From positions 248,001-312,000 of the forward strand of contig CBDDPL010000004.1 of NCBI GenBank assembly GCA_965232285.1: a DNA stretch of 64,000 nt. The letters are read 5' to 3'. A model generated the notes under the pieces. The model made no database searches. It was not told the DNA's origin and was given only the letters and a program-made list of their open reading frames with translations. The position numbers and the translations under genes were made by a program. Source of the stretch: Denitrobaculum sp965232285 (GTDB lineage: Bacteria > Pseudomonadota > Alphaproteobacteria > Kiloniellales > Kiloniellaceae). Below, one piece after another: positions 1-8,853 of the stretch (the stretch's first letter is position 1; every line of letters begins with the position of its first letter).

Positions 1-1567
1 CGATCAGGTATTCGAGGCCGTCGCCATCGGTCAGATTGACGGCGGTAACCACGCATCCCGGTCCGTCTTCCAGCGCGCAACTGGCCTTACTGACAAAGGG
101 ACCGAGAGAATCACCTAGCATGACTTTGGGAAGGGGCAGGTTTTCCGGGATGAGAATGATACGGCTGGCGTCTTTGAAGGTCTCCGCTGTGACCTTTTCC
201 AACGAGGCGAAGGTCAGCGCCACCTCGCTGTCGAGGGGATAACGCCGCTGAAGCGCATCGATTTTTCTGTTGATTTCGGCGGCCTGCAGTTCGCCCGGTT
301 CGCGGCGCAGGCGGGCCAGGGTCTCAAGTCCCGGCTTGCCCAGTTTTTTCTCCAGGTAGCTCAGATCATAGTCCGCGAGCGCGACCGAGCCGCCGGCCAG
401 GAGACGGTATTGACTTGCCGCGCTTAAGACGAAGGGGTCGGCTATCGGCGTCAGTGACAGGGCCACGACACCCGTCGCTGTCAGGGTCACCAGGCTCCGC
501 GTGCGGCGGCAAAACTCTGTCCATCGGCTCCAGAATACCATGGAGATGAGACCGCCGAGGCAGTAGAGCAGCAACGTTCCAGCCGCAAAGGCCATCACCG
601 CTCTTCTCGGGGTGATCCCATATTGAGCGATCCGCAGGTAAAGGGCGTAACAGGCCACCGCCGAGAGGACCACCAGCAGCGGCTGGAGCAAAAACGTAAA
701 GCTGCCGGATATCGTCGGTTTCTCGTCCAGCCGGCGATCGTCGTTCAGGTAGGCGCTCGTCATCAGCACGCCGAGTACGGCGGGGATCAGAAGCGTCGTC
801 GTCAGCGTGAACATCCCTGAAAATCTCTCAAAGCCGACGAGACGGATAACTGCGAGGAGGGCCACGCTGAAGAGGAACAGGGCTATGACGGAGAAACGCG
901 CGATCATTCCGGAGGCGGCGCGCAGTTTGGACAGTATGCCCGGTGCTCCCCGCAGAAGGACGATGACCAAACCGAAGCCTCCTGCGAGGAGACTGAGGAA
1001 GGCCGCGTCTTGTGGGAGGCCGGCCTTAACGCTGTCGTTATCCAGCGCCTCGGCGAAGTGACGTGCTACGCTGGCGCCGGCGAACAACAGGACCATAGCC
1101 AGCAGGCCGCAAAACAGCATGATCCTGTTGTTCCAGGCGTGTAAGAAAATGCTCCTCGCGTTCCACGACCAGGATCCCGTTGATAATCGGCTTTGCAGGT
1201 AGGGCAAGAGGCCGATCAGAAGAACGAGCATCTGCGCGGGGAAGATTAATATGAAGACGGGATTCACGAGCTTCCCGGTGTCGAGGCGGAGCGCGGCGAA
1301 GTAGCCTAAGAGAGATGCGACGAGCCCAAAGCCAATCGCCATTGCCATGGAGAGGCGCTGAGCATGGGGGTGCCAGAGTAGGCTGAAGGCGAGAGTGCCC
1401 GATATCGAAAACGCCAACATGGCGACAACGAGCGTCTCAGAGGTGCCTATCTCACCTATCTGGAAGGGAACTACGATCGAAGCCGCCCACAGCGCTACCA
1501 TCCCCAAAACCGCAAGTGCCGACATCTTTTGGGATTCAGGTGCCGGTTCGCCAAGTGTCTCGCTCAT
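1..1567 (-). CDS. DUF4153 family integral membrane protein (3' end outside window)
   Basis: The reading frame starts at an ATG at 1567 and stays open to the window edge, so about 522 residues are visible and the C-terminus is missing. About ten hydrophobic segments cover roughly the first 370 residues, followed by a more polar part containing LGKPGLETLARL and a run of charged residues. The pattern of many helices, the YGITPRRAVMA stretch and a soluble C-terminal part match the DUF4153 family, whose function is unknown. It is transcribed towards the window edge and away from its neighbour nrdJ lies upstream on the same strand after a terminator, so it is probably its own unit. The family call is made by eye; the membrane nature is clear. 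Confidence 0.7.
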   Translation of the reverse strand, partial: MSETLGEPAPESQKMSALAVLGMVALWAASIVVPFQIGEIGTSETLVVAMLAFSISGTLAFSLLWHPHAQRLSMAMAIGFGLVASLLGYFAALRLDTGKLVNPVFILIFPAQMLVLLIGLLPYLQSRLSTGSWSWNARSIFLHAWNNRIMLFCGLLAMVLLFAGASVARHFAEALDNDSVKAGLPQDAAFLSLLAGGFGLVIVLLRGAPGILSKLRAASGMIARFSVIALFLFSVALLAVIRLVGFERFSGMFTLTTTLLIPAVLGVLMTSAYLNDDRRLDEKPTISGSFTFLLQPLLVVLSAVACYALYLRIAQYGITPRRAVMAFAAGTLLLYCLGGLISMVFWSRWTEFCRRTRSLVTLTATGVVALSLTPIADPFVLSAASQYRLLAGGSVALADYDLSYLEKKLGKPGLETLARLRREPGELQAAEINRKIDALQRRYPLDSEVALTFASLEKVTAETFKDASRIILIPENLPLPKVMLGDSLGPFVSKASCALEDGPGCVVTAVNLTDGDGLEYLI

Positions 1568-1776
1568 GTTTATCCTCTAAATATTCACGTTTTGTTCTAT
1601 TATGGCGAAATTTTCAAGTTTGGCGAGATAAAAATTTTGCAATACTTATCTGGGTTGTTTTTGCCTGTGAAACCAGAGGAGTCAGAGCGTTTTGCAGAAG
1701 GCTTCAGTGTTGGGGCCAAGCGGAAATCGGCAAGGAAATCTGAGCCCAGGCGTAAACCGGGGCCTAAACAGAAAAT

Positions 1777-1801
1777 CGGGGTGTCCTGGAGAGACACCCC
1801 G
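1777..1801 (-). terminator. Rho-independent terminator of nrdJ
   Basis: A 9-bp perfect stem, CGGGGTGTC and GACACCCCG, closes a 7-nt loop (CTGGAGA). Read on the minus strand it is followed by ATTTTC. It lies 65 bp downstream of the nrdJ stop codon, so it most likely ends that transcript. Confidence 0.7.
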
Positions 1802-1865
1802 AAGTCGACAGGGAGAACTCAGGCCTGCGTTAACAGGTCTGAAACGCTACTCCCGAGTGGCTGGC

Positions 1866-4800
1866 TCAGGAGCAGCCGCTGGTGCTGCCGCAGGTCGCGC
1901 ACTTCATGCAGGTCCCGTTGCGTACCAGCGTAAAGTTGCCGCAGTCTCCGCAGGGATCACCCTCGTAGCCTTTCATGCGCGCTTCGCGCACGCGTTCCAG
2001 GCGTTTGTCCGAGGTGGATGCGGAGGCCGAGACCCCACCGGCGGCGCTTGGCGTGGAGGCTCCGCGAGGAGCTTCCGCAGTTGACAGGATCGCGCCGGCG
2101 AGTTCGGGGGACGGGCCGCTTCCGCCTGTGGCGGGCGCGACCGTCGAAGAGGTGATGGTGGAGACGTTGCTGCCGCCCGAAGCAACCGCCGCGGAGGCCG
2201 CTTCGCCGCCGCCGTTGAAGACCAGGAGCTGATTGCGGACGTAACCGGTCGAGGCGACACGGCGGACGGTTTCCGCAACGGCCTCGCGGGTGTCTTCGGG
2301 CAGGTTGCCTTCCTGATCGCCGCGCCCGACGGAGTCCGGCATGACATCGGTCGGTTCCACATGGGCCAGGTCGTTGCGGCCCAGGTAGGAGATCGCCAGC
2401 TCCCGGAAGATGTAGTCGATGATCGAGGTCGCCATCTTGATGGCGTCGTTGCCCTCGACCATGCCCGACGGCTCGAAGCGGGTGAAGGTGAAGGCCTCGA
2501 CATATTCCTCCAGCGGCACGCCGTACTGCAGGCCGATCGAGATGGCGATGGCGAAGTTGTTCATCAGGCTGCGGAAGGCGGCGCCTTCCTTGTGCATATC
2601 GATGAAGATCTCACCGATCGAACCGTCCTCGTATTCACCGGTCCGCAGGTAGACTTTGTGTCCGCCGACGATGGCCTTCTGGGTATAGCCCTTACGCCGT
2701 TCCGGCAGCTTGGCCCGCTCGGTCTGGCGTTCGATGATCCGCTCGATGATGCGCTCAGCGACGATTTCCGCCCGCTGGTTGGTCGGGGCCTCGGCCACCT
2801 GCTCGGCCAGGGTCTCTTCGTCCTCGTCTTCATCGAATTCGAGGATCGCCGTCGACAGAGGCTGGGAAAGCTTGGAGCCGTCGCGGTATAGAGCGTTGGC
2901 CTTCAGACCCAGACGCCAGGACAGCATGTAGGCGTCCTTGCAGTCGTCGACCGTCGCCTGGTTCGGCATGTTGATGGTCTTGGAGATGGCGCCGGAGATG
3001 AAGGGCTGGGCCGCCGCCATCATGCGGATGTGGCTTTGTGCCGAGAGGAAGCGCTTGCCGATCCGCCCGCAGGCGTTGGCGCAGTCGAAGACCGGCAGGT
3101 GCTCGTCCTTCAGGCCCGGCGCACCCTCCAGGGTCATGGCGCCGGTGCAGTAGGTGTTGGCGGCCTCCACGTCGGCTTTGGTAAAGCCGAGCGTCGCCAG
3201 CATGTCGAAGGAGACATCGTCAAGCTGTGCTTCGGTGAAACCGAGCACCTTGGTGCAGAACTCTTCGCCGAGGGTCCACTTGTTGAAGGTGAACTTGATG
3301 TCGAAGGCGGAAGCCAGGCTGGCTTCGACCGCTTGCAGAGCCGACTCTGTGAAGCCCTTGGCCCGCAGGCTTTCGTGATTGACGCCGGGGGCGCCGACCA
3401 GGGTGCCGTGACCGACCGCGTAGCCGACGATCTCTTCGATCTGGTCGTCGTCGTAGCCCAGGGTTTCGAGCGCTTCCGGAACGGTGCGGTTAATGATCTT
3501 GAAGTAGCCGCCGCCGGCCAGCTTCTTGAACTTCACGATCGCAAAGTCCGGTTCGATGCCGGTGGTGTCGCAGTCCATGACCAGCCCGATGGTGCCGGTC
3601 GGCGCGATGACCGTGGTCTGGGCATTGCGATAGCCGTGCTTCTCACCCTTGGCGAGCGCATCATCCCAGGCGCGTTTGGCGGCCTTCAGAAGGGCTTTAT
3701 CCGTGCAGTTGCCAGCGTCGAGCGGCACCGGCAGGACCGACAGCTCTTCGTAGTTGTCGCTGTGGCCGTGGGCGGCGCGGCGATGGTTGCGGATCACCCG
3801 CAGCATCTCCTCGCGGTTCTCCTCATACCCCGGGAAGGTGCCCAACTCGCCGGCCATTTCAGCGGAGGTCGCATAGGCGACACCGGTCATGGTGGCGGTC
3901 AGGGCGCCGCAGAGGGCGCGGCCTTCGTCCGAATCATAGGCGATACCGGCGGCCATCAGAAGCCCGCCGATGTTGGCGTAACCGAGACCGAGGGTCCGGT
4001 AGGCGTAGCTGAGCTGGGCGATTTCCTTCGAGGGGAACTGCGCCATCAGCACCGAGATCTCGAGGGTCAGGGTCCAGAGCCGCGTGGCGTGCTCATAGGA
4101 CGGCACGTCGAAGCGTCCGTCTTCATGCCGGAAGGTCATGAGGTTCAGGGACGCCAGGTTACAGGCCGTGTCGTCCAGGAACATGTACTCGGAACAGGGG
4201 TTGGAGCCGTTGATCCGTCCCGACACCGGACAGGTGTGCCATTCATTGATGGTGGTGTCGTACTGGATACCCGGATCGGCGCAGGCCCAAGCGGCCTGGG
4301 CAATCTTGTCCCAGAGGTCGCGGGCCTTGATGGTCTTGGCGACGCCGCCGTCGGTCCGCCGCAGCAGCGCCCAGTCGCCGTCGTTTGCCACCGCTTCGAA
4401 AAAGCCGTTGGGCGCGCGCACGGAGTTGTTGGAGTTCTGGCCGGAGACGGTCAGGTAGGCGTCCGAATCCCAGTCCGTGTCGTAGGTCTTGAACTCGATC
4501 GAGGTGTAACCCTGGCCGGCGTACTGCACCGTGCGCTGAATGGCGTTATCCGGCACCAGCGCCTTGCGGGCGGCCCGGATCGCCTTTTTCAGAACCGGGT
4601 TCTTCTTCGGGTCCAAGGATATCTCACCGGTCTCTTCGCCTTCCATGGCGTGGCAGGCTTTGATGACCGCGTTCAGGTATTTTTCACAGGTCTTGGAGCC
4701 GGTGACCAGGGCGGCGACCTTCTGCTCCTCGACGACCTTCCAGTCGATGTAGTCCTCAATATCCGGGTGATCGAGGTCGACGGTGACCATCTTGGCGGCA

Positions 4801-5627
4801 CGCCGGGTGGTGCCGCCCGACTTGATCGCGCCGGCGGCCCGGTCGCCGATCTTGAGGAAGCTCATCAGCCCGGAGGATTTTCCGCCGCCGGCGAGGTTTT
4901 CATTGGCGCCGCGCAGGCGTGAGAAGTTGGTGCCCGTGCCCGAGCCGTACTTGAAGAGCCGGGCTTCACGGACCCAGAGGTCCATGATGCCGTTTTCGTT
5001 CACCAGGTCATCGTTGACCGACTGGATGAAGCAGGCATGCGGCTGGGGGTGCTCGTAGGCCGAGGCGGAGCGCACGAGTTCGCCGCTCTCGAAGTGGACG
5101 AAGTAGTGTCCCTGGCCGGGGCCGTCGATGCCATAGGCCCAGTGCAGGCCGGTGTTGAACCACTGCGGCGAGTTCGGTGCGGCCATCTGGCGGGCCAGCA
5201 TGTAGCGCATTTCGTCGAAGTAGGCGCGCGCATCCTCTTCGGCATCGAAGTAGCCGCCCTTCCAGCCCCAGTAGGCCCAGGTACCGGCCAGGCGGTCGAA
5301 GACCTGTTTCGCGCTGTGTTCACCGCCGATCCGGCTGTCCTCTTCCAGCTCTTCCAGGGCTTTGCGGTCCGGGACCGAACGCCAGAGCCAGGCAGGCACG
5401 TTGTCTTCGCGAATCCGGGTCAGCTTGCGCGGCACACCGCGTTTGCGGAAATACTTCTGGGCAAGAATATCGCAGGCAACCTGGCTCCAGGCGGCAGGGA
5501 CCTCTATGTCCCGCGCCTCAAAGACGATCGATCCATCGGGGTTGCGGATCTCGCTCGATGTCTTTCTGAACTCGATCGAATCGTAAACGTCTTTGCCGAC
5601 TTCGGTGAAGCGACGTGCAATGCGCAT
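1866..5627 (-). CDS. nrdJ: Vitamin B12-dependent (class II) ribonucleoside-diphosphate reductase
   Basis: This 1253-residue protein reduces ribonucleotides to deoxyribonucleotides using adenosylcobalamin to create the thiyl radical. Visible family motifs are SGTGTNFSRLRG near residue 229, the active-site NPCSE near 476 and PTGTIGLVMD near 675. The C-terminal tail (about 1226-1253) carries CGDC and CMKC pairs and a final SGCS, the zinc or redox-relay tail of the long alphaproteobacterial NrdJ form. The ATG at 5627 is preceded by GGGC at good distance. Residues about 1150-1220 are low-complexity Ala/Ser/Thr/Gly, the usual linker before the tail. The gene stands alone and ends in a hairpin terminator. 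No cobalamin riboswitch is visible upstream; a CtrA-like box lies about 200 bp upstream. Confidence 0.95.
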   Translation of the reverse strand: MRIARRFTEVGKDVYDSIEFRKTSSEIRNPDGSIVFEARDIEVPAAWSQVACDILAQKYFRKRGVPRKLTRIREDNVPAWLWRSVPDRKALEELEEDSRIGGEHSAKQVFDRLAGTWAYWGWKGGYFDAEEDARAYFDEMRYMLARQMAAPNSPQWFNTGLHWAYGIDGPGQGHYFVHFESGELVRSASAYEHPQPHACFIQSVNDDLVNENGIMDLWVREARLFKYGSGTGTNFSRLRGANENLAGGGKSSGLMSFLKIGDRAAGAIKSGGTTRRAAKMVTVDLDHPDIEDYIDWKVVEEQKVAALVTGSKTCEKYLNAVIKACHAMEGEETGEISLDPKKNPVLKKAIRAARKALVPDNAIQRTVQYAGQGYTSIEFKTYDTDWDSDAYLTVSGQNSNNSVRAPNGFFEAVANDGDWALLRRTDGGVAKTIKARDLWDKIAQAAWACADPGIQYDTTINEWHTCPVSGRINGSNPCSEYMFLDDTACNLASLNLMTFRHEDGRFDVPSYEHATRLWTLTLEISVLMAQFPSKEIAQLSYAYRTLGLGYANIGGLLMAAGIAYDSDEGRALCGALTATMTGVAYATSAEMAGELGTFPGYEENREEMLRVIRNHRRAAHGHSDNYEELSVLPVPLDAGNCTDKALLKAAKRAWDDALAKGEKHGYRNAQTTVIAPTGTIGLVMDCDTTGIEPDFAIVKFKKLAGGGYFKIINRTVPEALETLGYDDDQIEEIVGYAVGHGTLVGAPGVNHESLRAKGFTESALQAVEASLASAFDIKFTFNKWTLGEEFCTKVLGFTEAQLDDVSFDMLATLGFTKADVEAANTYCTGAMTLEGAPGLKDEHLPVFDCANACGRIGKRFLSAQSHIRMMAAAQPFISGAISKTINMPNQATVDDCKDAYMLSWRLGLKANALYRDGSKLSQPLSTAILEFDEDEDEETLAEQVAEAPTNQRAEIVAERIIERIIERQTERAKLPERRKGYTQKAIVGGHKVYLRTGEYEDGSIGEIFIDMHKEGAAFRSLMNNFAIAISIGLQYGVPLEEYVEAFTFTRFEPSGMVEGNDAIKMATSIIDYIFRELAISYLGRNDLAHVEPTDVMPDSVGRGDQEGNLPEDTREAVAETVRRVASTGYVRNQLLVFNGGGEAASAAVASGGSNVSTITSSTVAPATGGSGPSPELAGAILSTAEAPRGASTPSAAGGVSASASTSDKRLERVREARMKGYEGDPCGDCGNFTLVRNGTCMKCATCGSTSGCS

Positions 5628-6228
5628 GCCGTGCCCTTTCTTGACCTGAATGTATGTTTCGCCCGTTTTTATAGAGGCTTCGAGCCGGTAAAATTTCGCC
5701 TGCTTCTCGAAGCCATGCCCCCGCCTGCACTATCAAAAACGCCGGAAAAATCCCTCGCGACAGCACATCTTGTTGCACGGTCGGAGTAAACCACAACATT
5801 TGCGTCGCGTCACCAGATATTGTCTTAACAAAGGGTTAATGCGTATAGTCTTAAGGTTGTATATCGCCGATTTTATGATTTCTTAAAGTAGGTGATATAT
5901 GGGGATAAATTCATTTTTTTCAACGTTTTAAGAATCCGGCAACAGGCTATCAGGCTATGGTTAATTTATTTGTAACATCTTGTCGCAGCCTCCACGCGGC
6001 GGCATATATCTAGTGGCTGTCTTGCGGCTTGAAACGCCCGGTCGTTTAGAGGGTTCCGGCAGGGTTGCAAGTTGTAAAGGTGTTTCGGCTAAGCTTGCCG
6101 ATCTGCTGCGGCGTCTGAACGGCAGCGCGGGACGGGCCAGTGAGCCCGTTTCAAGCTGCTGGACTGAGGTCGGTCGAGATGTAATAGTCCGGCGCGTTGA
6201 CGAGGCGCGCGAAATTGAAGAGGTTTGC
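5628..6228. other. Intergenic region between nrdJ and the NDUFA12 gene, no gene seen
   Basis: This 600-bp gap separates two divergent genes and has no convincing coding frame; the frame of the downstream gene is open back to 5980 but has neither a start with a ribosome-binding site nor family similarity there. The part from 5800 to 5980 is AT-rich compared with the genes around it. It contains a perfect TTAA-N7-TTAA box at 5825-5839, a three-of-four match at 5961-5975 and an imperfect inverted repeat (TATATCGCC / GGTGATATA) around 5860-5900. It is therefore most likely a divergent promoter region. Confidence 0.6.
5825..5839. promoter_or_regulatory. CtrA-like binding box (TTAA-N7-TTAA)
   Basis: The sequence TTAACAAAGGGTTAA matches exactly the TTAA-N7-TTAA consensus of the alphaproteobacterial cell-cycle regulator CtrA. 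It lies 198 bp upstream of nrdJ and about 390 bp upstream of the NDUFA12 gene. A weaker match (TTAA-N7-GTAA) is at 5961-5975. The site is seen directly; CtrA binding is inference. Confidence 0.45.
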
Positions 6229-6609
6229 ATGGTTGGCGGCACGTTTGGCACATGGCTTTACACCAAGCTCAAAGGTGAGCTGGTCGGTCAGGACGGGCAG
6301 GGCAATCGCTACTACCGCATGAAGAGCGGCGGGACCGTGCACGGCGACAGCCTGCGCAAGGAGCGCCGCTGGGTCTATTACAACGGCGACGTGGAAGCGA
6401 GCCGCGTACCGGCGGAATGGCACGCCTGGCTGCATCACGGCACGGACGAGATTCCGCCGGAAGGTGGCCCGGCCAAGCATGCCTGGCAAAAGGAACACCT
6501 GCCGAACCAGACCGGCACCGATCAGGCTTACCGTCCGCCGGGGCACGCCTTCAAGGGCGGGAACCGCGACAAGGCGACCGGCGACTACGAGCCCTGGACG
6601 CCGGGCTGA
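6229..6609 (+). CDS. NADH:ubiquinone oxidoreductase 17.2 kDa subunit (NDUFA12 family)
   Basis: The 126-residue protein is the bacterial form of complex I accessory subunit NDUFA12, which sits on the peripheral arm of NADH:quinone oxidoreductase. Family features are GTWLYTKLKGELVGQDGQGNRYY at the start, the RRWVYYNG motif, PAEWHAWLHH, and the Pro-rich tail that ends YEPWTPG. The frame is open further upstream, but the ATG at 6229 (MVGGTFGTW) is where family similarity begins. It is followed by mlaD and a DUF2155 gene, an order common in Rhodospirillales. It is a strong marker for an alphaproteobacterium. Confidence 0.9.
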   Translation: MVGGTFGTWLYTKLKGELVGQDGQGNRYYRMKSGGTVHGDSLRKERRWVYYNGDVEASRVPAEWHAWLHHGTDEIPPEGGPAKHAWQKEHLPNQTGTDQAYRPPGHAFKGGNRDKATGDYEPWTPG

Positions 6610-6702
6610 CTTAGCCTTTTACCTCGGTACTTTGGGGCGAGAGCCACGTCTGTCGGCGGTGGCTTCTGAGGCCCGGGCAGGAACGATCAGGGAAGTCGGA
6701 AG

Positions 6703-7182
6703 ATGCGCAGGAACATTATCGAGACCATCATGGGCGGGATCGTCATCCTGGTCGCGTTGTTTTTCGTGATATTCGCCTTCAACAGCAGTGGTGTGAGCAC
6801 CGTCGATGGCTATGAGATCACGGCCGAGTTCGACGATGCCACTGGCCTGGCGCCCGGCACGGACGTTCGGATGGCGGGCGTCAAGATCGGCACGGTCGTC
6901 GAGCAGCGGCTCAATCCCGAAACCTTCTTCGCGCAGGTCGTGCTCAATATCGACGAGAACATCAAGCTTCCGGTCGGCACCTCCGCGCGCATCATCTCTG
7001 ACGGGTTGCTCGGCGGCAACTTCGTGAGCCTCACGCCCGGGGGGGATGACGCCAATATCCCCGCCGGTGGGGAAATCGAATACACCCAGGGCTCCATCAA
7101 CGTTGTGGATCTGCTGGGCCGCTTTGTCTTCAGTGCTGCGGAGCAGGGCGGCGAAGACGATACGGAAGGCGAGCTGCAGTAG
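6703..7182 (+). CDS. mlaD: MlaD-family outer-membrane lipid asymmetry protein (MCE domain)
   Basis: This 159-residue protein has one N-terminal membrane anchor (about residues 9-28) and one MCE domain (about 38-116) ending in NVVDLLGRFVF. MlaD forms a hexameric ring bound to the MlaFE inner-membrane transporter and moves phospholipids between the membranes. Typical MCE features are ATGLAPGTDVRMAGVKIGTV and ISDGLLGGNFVSLTPGG. The other mla genes are not adjacent; in this lineage mlaD is often found alone with NDUFA12 and DUF2155 genes. It is followed after 2 bp by a small gene. Confidence 0.88.
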   Translation: MRRNIIETIMGGIVILVALFFVIFAFNSSGVSTVDGYEITAEFDDATGLAPGTDVRMAGVKIGTVVEQRLNPETFFAQVVLNIDENIKLPVGTSARIISDGLLGGNFVSLTPGGDDANIPAGGEIEYTQGSINVVDLLGRFVFSAAEQGGEDDTEGELQ

Positions 7183-7184
7183 TC

Positions 7185-7481
7185 GTGCGCACCATGACGG
7201 TGAAAGAGGAAAAATCAGACATTCCGGTGTGGCGCCAGCCCGACGGCGCCCCGGTCTCCTGCCGCGAGAAGATCAAGGTCCTGAACGAAAACCTCGTCGA
7301 GATCCAAGAGATGGCCCAGGACGCCCTGGAAGACGCCATCCTGATGGGCTGCGACGAACAGCAGGTGCGTGAAGTCCTGACCGGCCTGATCGAAAAGCTT
7401 GAAAACCCTTATGCGGATCGGACAGCGCGTGTCGATAACGCCGCGGCCGGTAAAGTCACGGCCGGCAAGGATATCGAATGA
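7185..7481 (+). CDS. Small conserved-context protein of unknown function
   Basis: This 98-residue acidic protein is not recognised as a named family. It is predicted to be soluble and mostly helical, with IPVWRQPDGAPVSCREKIKVL near the N-terminus and a helix-rich middle (NLVEIQEMAQDALEDAI). The start is either GTG at 7185 or ATG at 7194. It begins 2 bp after the mlaD stop and shares an ATGA overlap with the DUF2155 gene, so the three are almost certainly cotranscribed and translationally linked. That linkage is the main evidence that it is real. Confidence 0.7.
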   Translation: MRTMTVKEEKSDIPVWRQPDGAPVSCREKIKVLNENLVEIQEMAQDALEDAILMGCDEQQVREVLTGLIEKLENPYADRTARVDNAAAGKVTAGKDIE

Positions 7482-8032
7482 GCGCTGTGATGAGGTGGTG
7501 CACGCCGGTTCTGGCTGCCAGAGTGCTGGTGGGGGCGTTGCTGATCGCGCCTTTATTCCAGGTGCCGCTTTTTGCGCAGACCGCTGATCAGGCGGAAGTA
7601 CCGGCAGACGCTGAGCCCGAGCAGGTGCCTGCCGAGACGGAGCTGCCGGAAGAAGCGCCGGAGTTTATGACCAGTGCGATCCTGCAGGGGCTGGACAAGA
7701 TCACCGCCCGGGTATCGGAGTTCGATGCGCCGCTCGGCGAGACGGTAAAGTTCGGCAGCTTCGAGATCGTGGCGCGGGTCTGCGAGAAAACGCCGCCCGA
7801 GGAACCGCCGGAGTCGACAGCCTTTCTTGAGATCACGGATATCCGTCCGGACGAGCCTGCGCGGGTGGTTTTCAAGGGCTGGATGTTTGCCTCTTCACCG
7901 GCACTTTCGGCGGTCGAACACCCGGTCTATGACGTCTGGGTGACCGGCTGCCGCATCTCGCAAATGGAGCCGGCCTTGGAAGAGGACAGTCCTGCTGAAT
8001 CCGGCGAGAGCCAGGAGCCGGCCGCGCAGTAA
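7478..8032 (+). CDS. DUF2155 domain-containing periplasmic protein
   Basis: The 184-residue protein begins with a signal-peptide-like hydrophobic stretch (about residues 12-33, ending FAQ), then an acidic Pro/Glu linker (35-60) and a DUF2155 domain (about 65-160). The family signature is visible: LQGLDKITARV, FGSFEIVARVC, VVFKGWMFASSPALSAVEHPVYDVWVTGC. The function is unknown, and the two Cys of the domain could form a disulfide. Its ATG overlaps the previous stop by 4 bp, tying it to the mlaD operon. The acidic tail after residue 160 is poorly conserved in the family. Confidence 0.87.
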   Translation: MSAVMRWCTPVLAARVLVGALLIAPLFQVPLFAQTADQAEVPADAEPEQVPAETELPEEAPEFMTSAILQGLDKITARVSEFDAPLGETVKFGSFEIVARVCEKTPPEEPPESTAFLEITDIRPDEPARVVFKGWMFASSPALSAVEHPVYDVWVTGCRISQMEPALEEDSPAESGESQEPAAQ

Positions 8033-8037
8033 GCCGG

Positions 8038-8754
8038 TCAGGAGCCGATCCGGGACGCCCGCTTCGGCGCCAGCGGCTTCTCACCCATTTCCGCCAACTG
8101 CTGGCTGACCGTTTCAAATTTGTTCTGCAGATGCTGCTTCAGAAGGGCCGCGAGCTGCGTGCCGTCTCTCGCTTCCAGCGCAGCGATGATCTCTTCGTGT
8201 TCTGCCGCTGCCTGATCCCAGCGATCACGCGACATATTGGCAAAATAACGGGCCCGGCGGACGCGTCCCGCCAGCGAGCGGTACATGGCGATCAGGCTGT
8301 TGTTGCGTGAACCGGCCAGGATCGCTTCGTGGATCGACTGATTGAGCTGGAAGTAGGGTTTGAGCTGTTCCTGGCGATAATGTTCGACCATGCGGTTGTG
8401 CAGCGAGCGTACCGAGGCGATCTCTCGCGCGGTCATTTGTTCGCAGGCCAGCTCTCCCGCGAGTGCCTCGAGGGCGCCCATGACCGGAAAGACCTCTTCC
8501 AGATCTTCGATGGTGATCTGGCTGGCTGCGGCGCCCCGGTTGGGGGTCAGAGTCACCAGCCCTTCGGAGGCCAGCACCTTCAGGGCTTCGCGCAGGGGCG
8601 TCCGCGAAACGCCAAAGCGCTCGCAAAGCTCCTTCTCCGGGATCTTGATGCCGGGCGGCAGGTCGCCGTCGACGATCAGTTCGCGGACGAGCCCGACCAG
8701 TTCTTCATGCAAGGACTGCCTGATAATCGGCTGTTTGAGGGCACTTGAGGCCAT
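8038..8754 (-). CDS. GntR-family transcriptional regulator with FCD ligand domain
   Basis: The 238-residue protein has an N-terminal winged helix (about residues 10-75, with KELCERFGVSRTPLREALKVL and ASEGLVTLTPNRGA) and a C-terminal all-helical FCD domain (about 85-215) that binds small carboxylic acids in this subfamily. It lies downstream of, and in line with, the GlcD-GlcF fusion gene on the same strand. This makes it a good candidate regulator of that gene and of the divergent aminotransferase-TRAP cluster. A TGTA-N8-TACA dyad lies 33 bp upstream of its start and may be its own operator. The effector is unknown; 2-hydroxyacids would fit the neighbours. Confidence 0.9.
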   Translation of the reverse strand: MASSALKQPIIRQSLHEELVGLVRELIVDGDLPPGIKIPEKELCERFGVSRTPLREALKVLASEGLVTLTPNRGAAASQITIEDLEEVFPVMGALEALAGELACEQMTAREIASVRSLHNRMVEHYRQEQLKPYFQLNQSIHEAILAGSRNNSLIAMYRSLAGRVRRARYFANMSRDRWDQAAAEHEEIIAALEARDGTQLAALLKQHLQNKFETVSQQLAEMGEKPLAPKRASRIGS

Positions 8755-8786
8755 CTGTAGGTTCTCCGACCGCTCTCTTTCTCTGT

Positions 8787-8802
8787 TGTAATGCGTTCTA
8801 CA
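8787..8802. promoter_or_regulatory. Possible GntR-FCD autoregulatory operator
   Basis: TGTAATGCGTTCTACA contains inverted half-sites TGTA and TACA and lies just upstream of the gntR start codon. FCD-type GntR proteins often bind TGT/ACA dyads. The spacing here is wider than the best known examples, so this is a weak inference. Confidence 0.3.
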
Positions 8803-8853
8803 TATTAGGCCTGGGGTTTCTCAATTCAAAGTGCAATGAGGTGCGACCACAGC

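Noticed and set aside
3030..4922. A 630-codon open frame on the plus strand across nrdJ
   Set aside because: It is the antisense frame of a strongly conserved enzyme in GC-rich DNA, has no family motif and no ribosome-binding site.
5628..6228. Cobalamin riboswitch upstream of the B12-dependent reductase
   Set aside because: No B12 box or CCCGCAACTG element is present on the minus strand in this gap.
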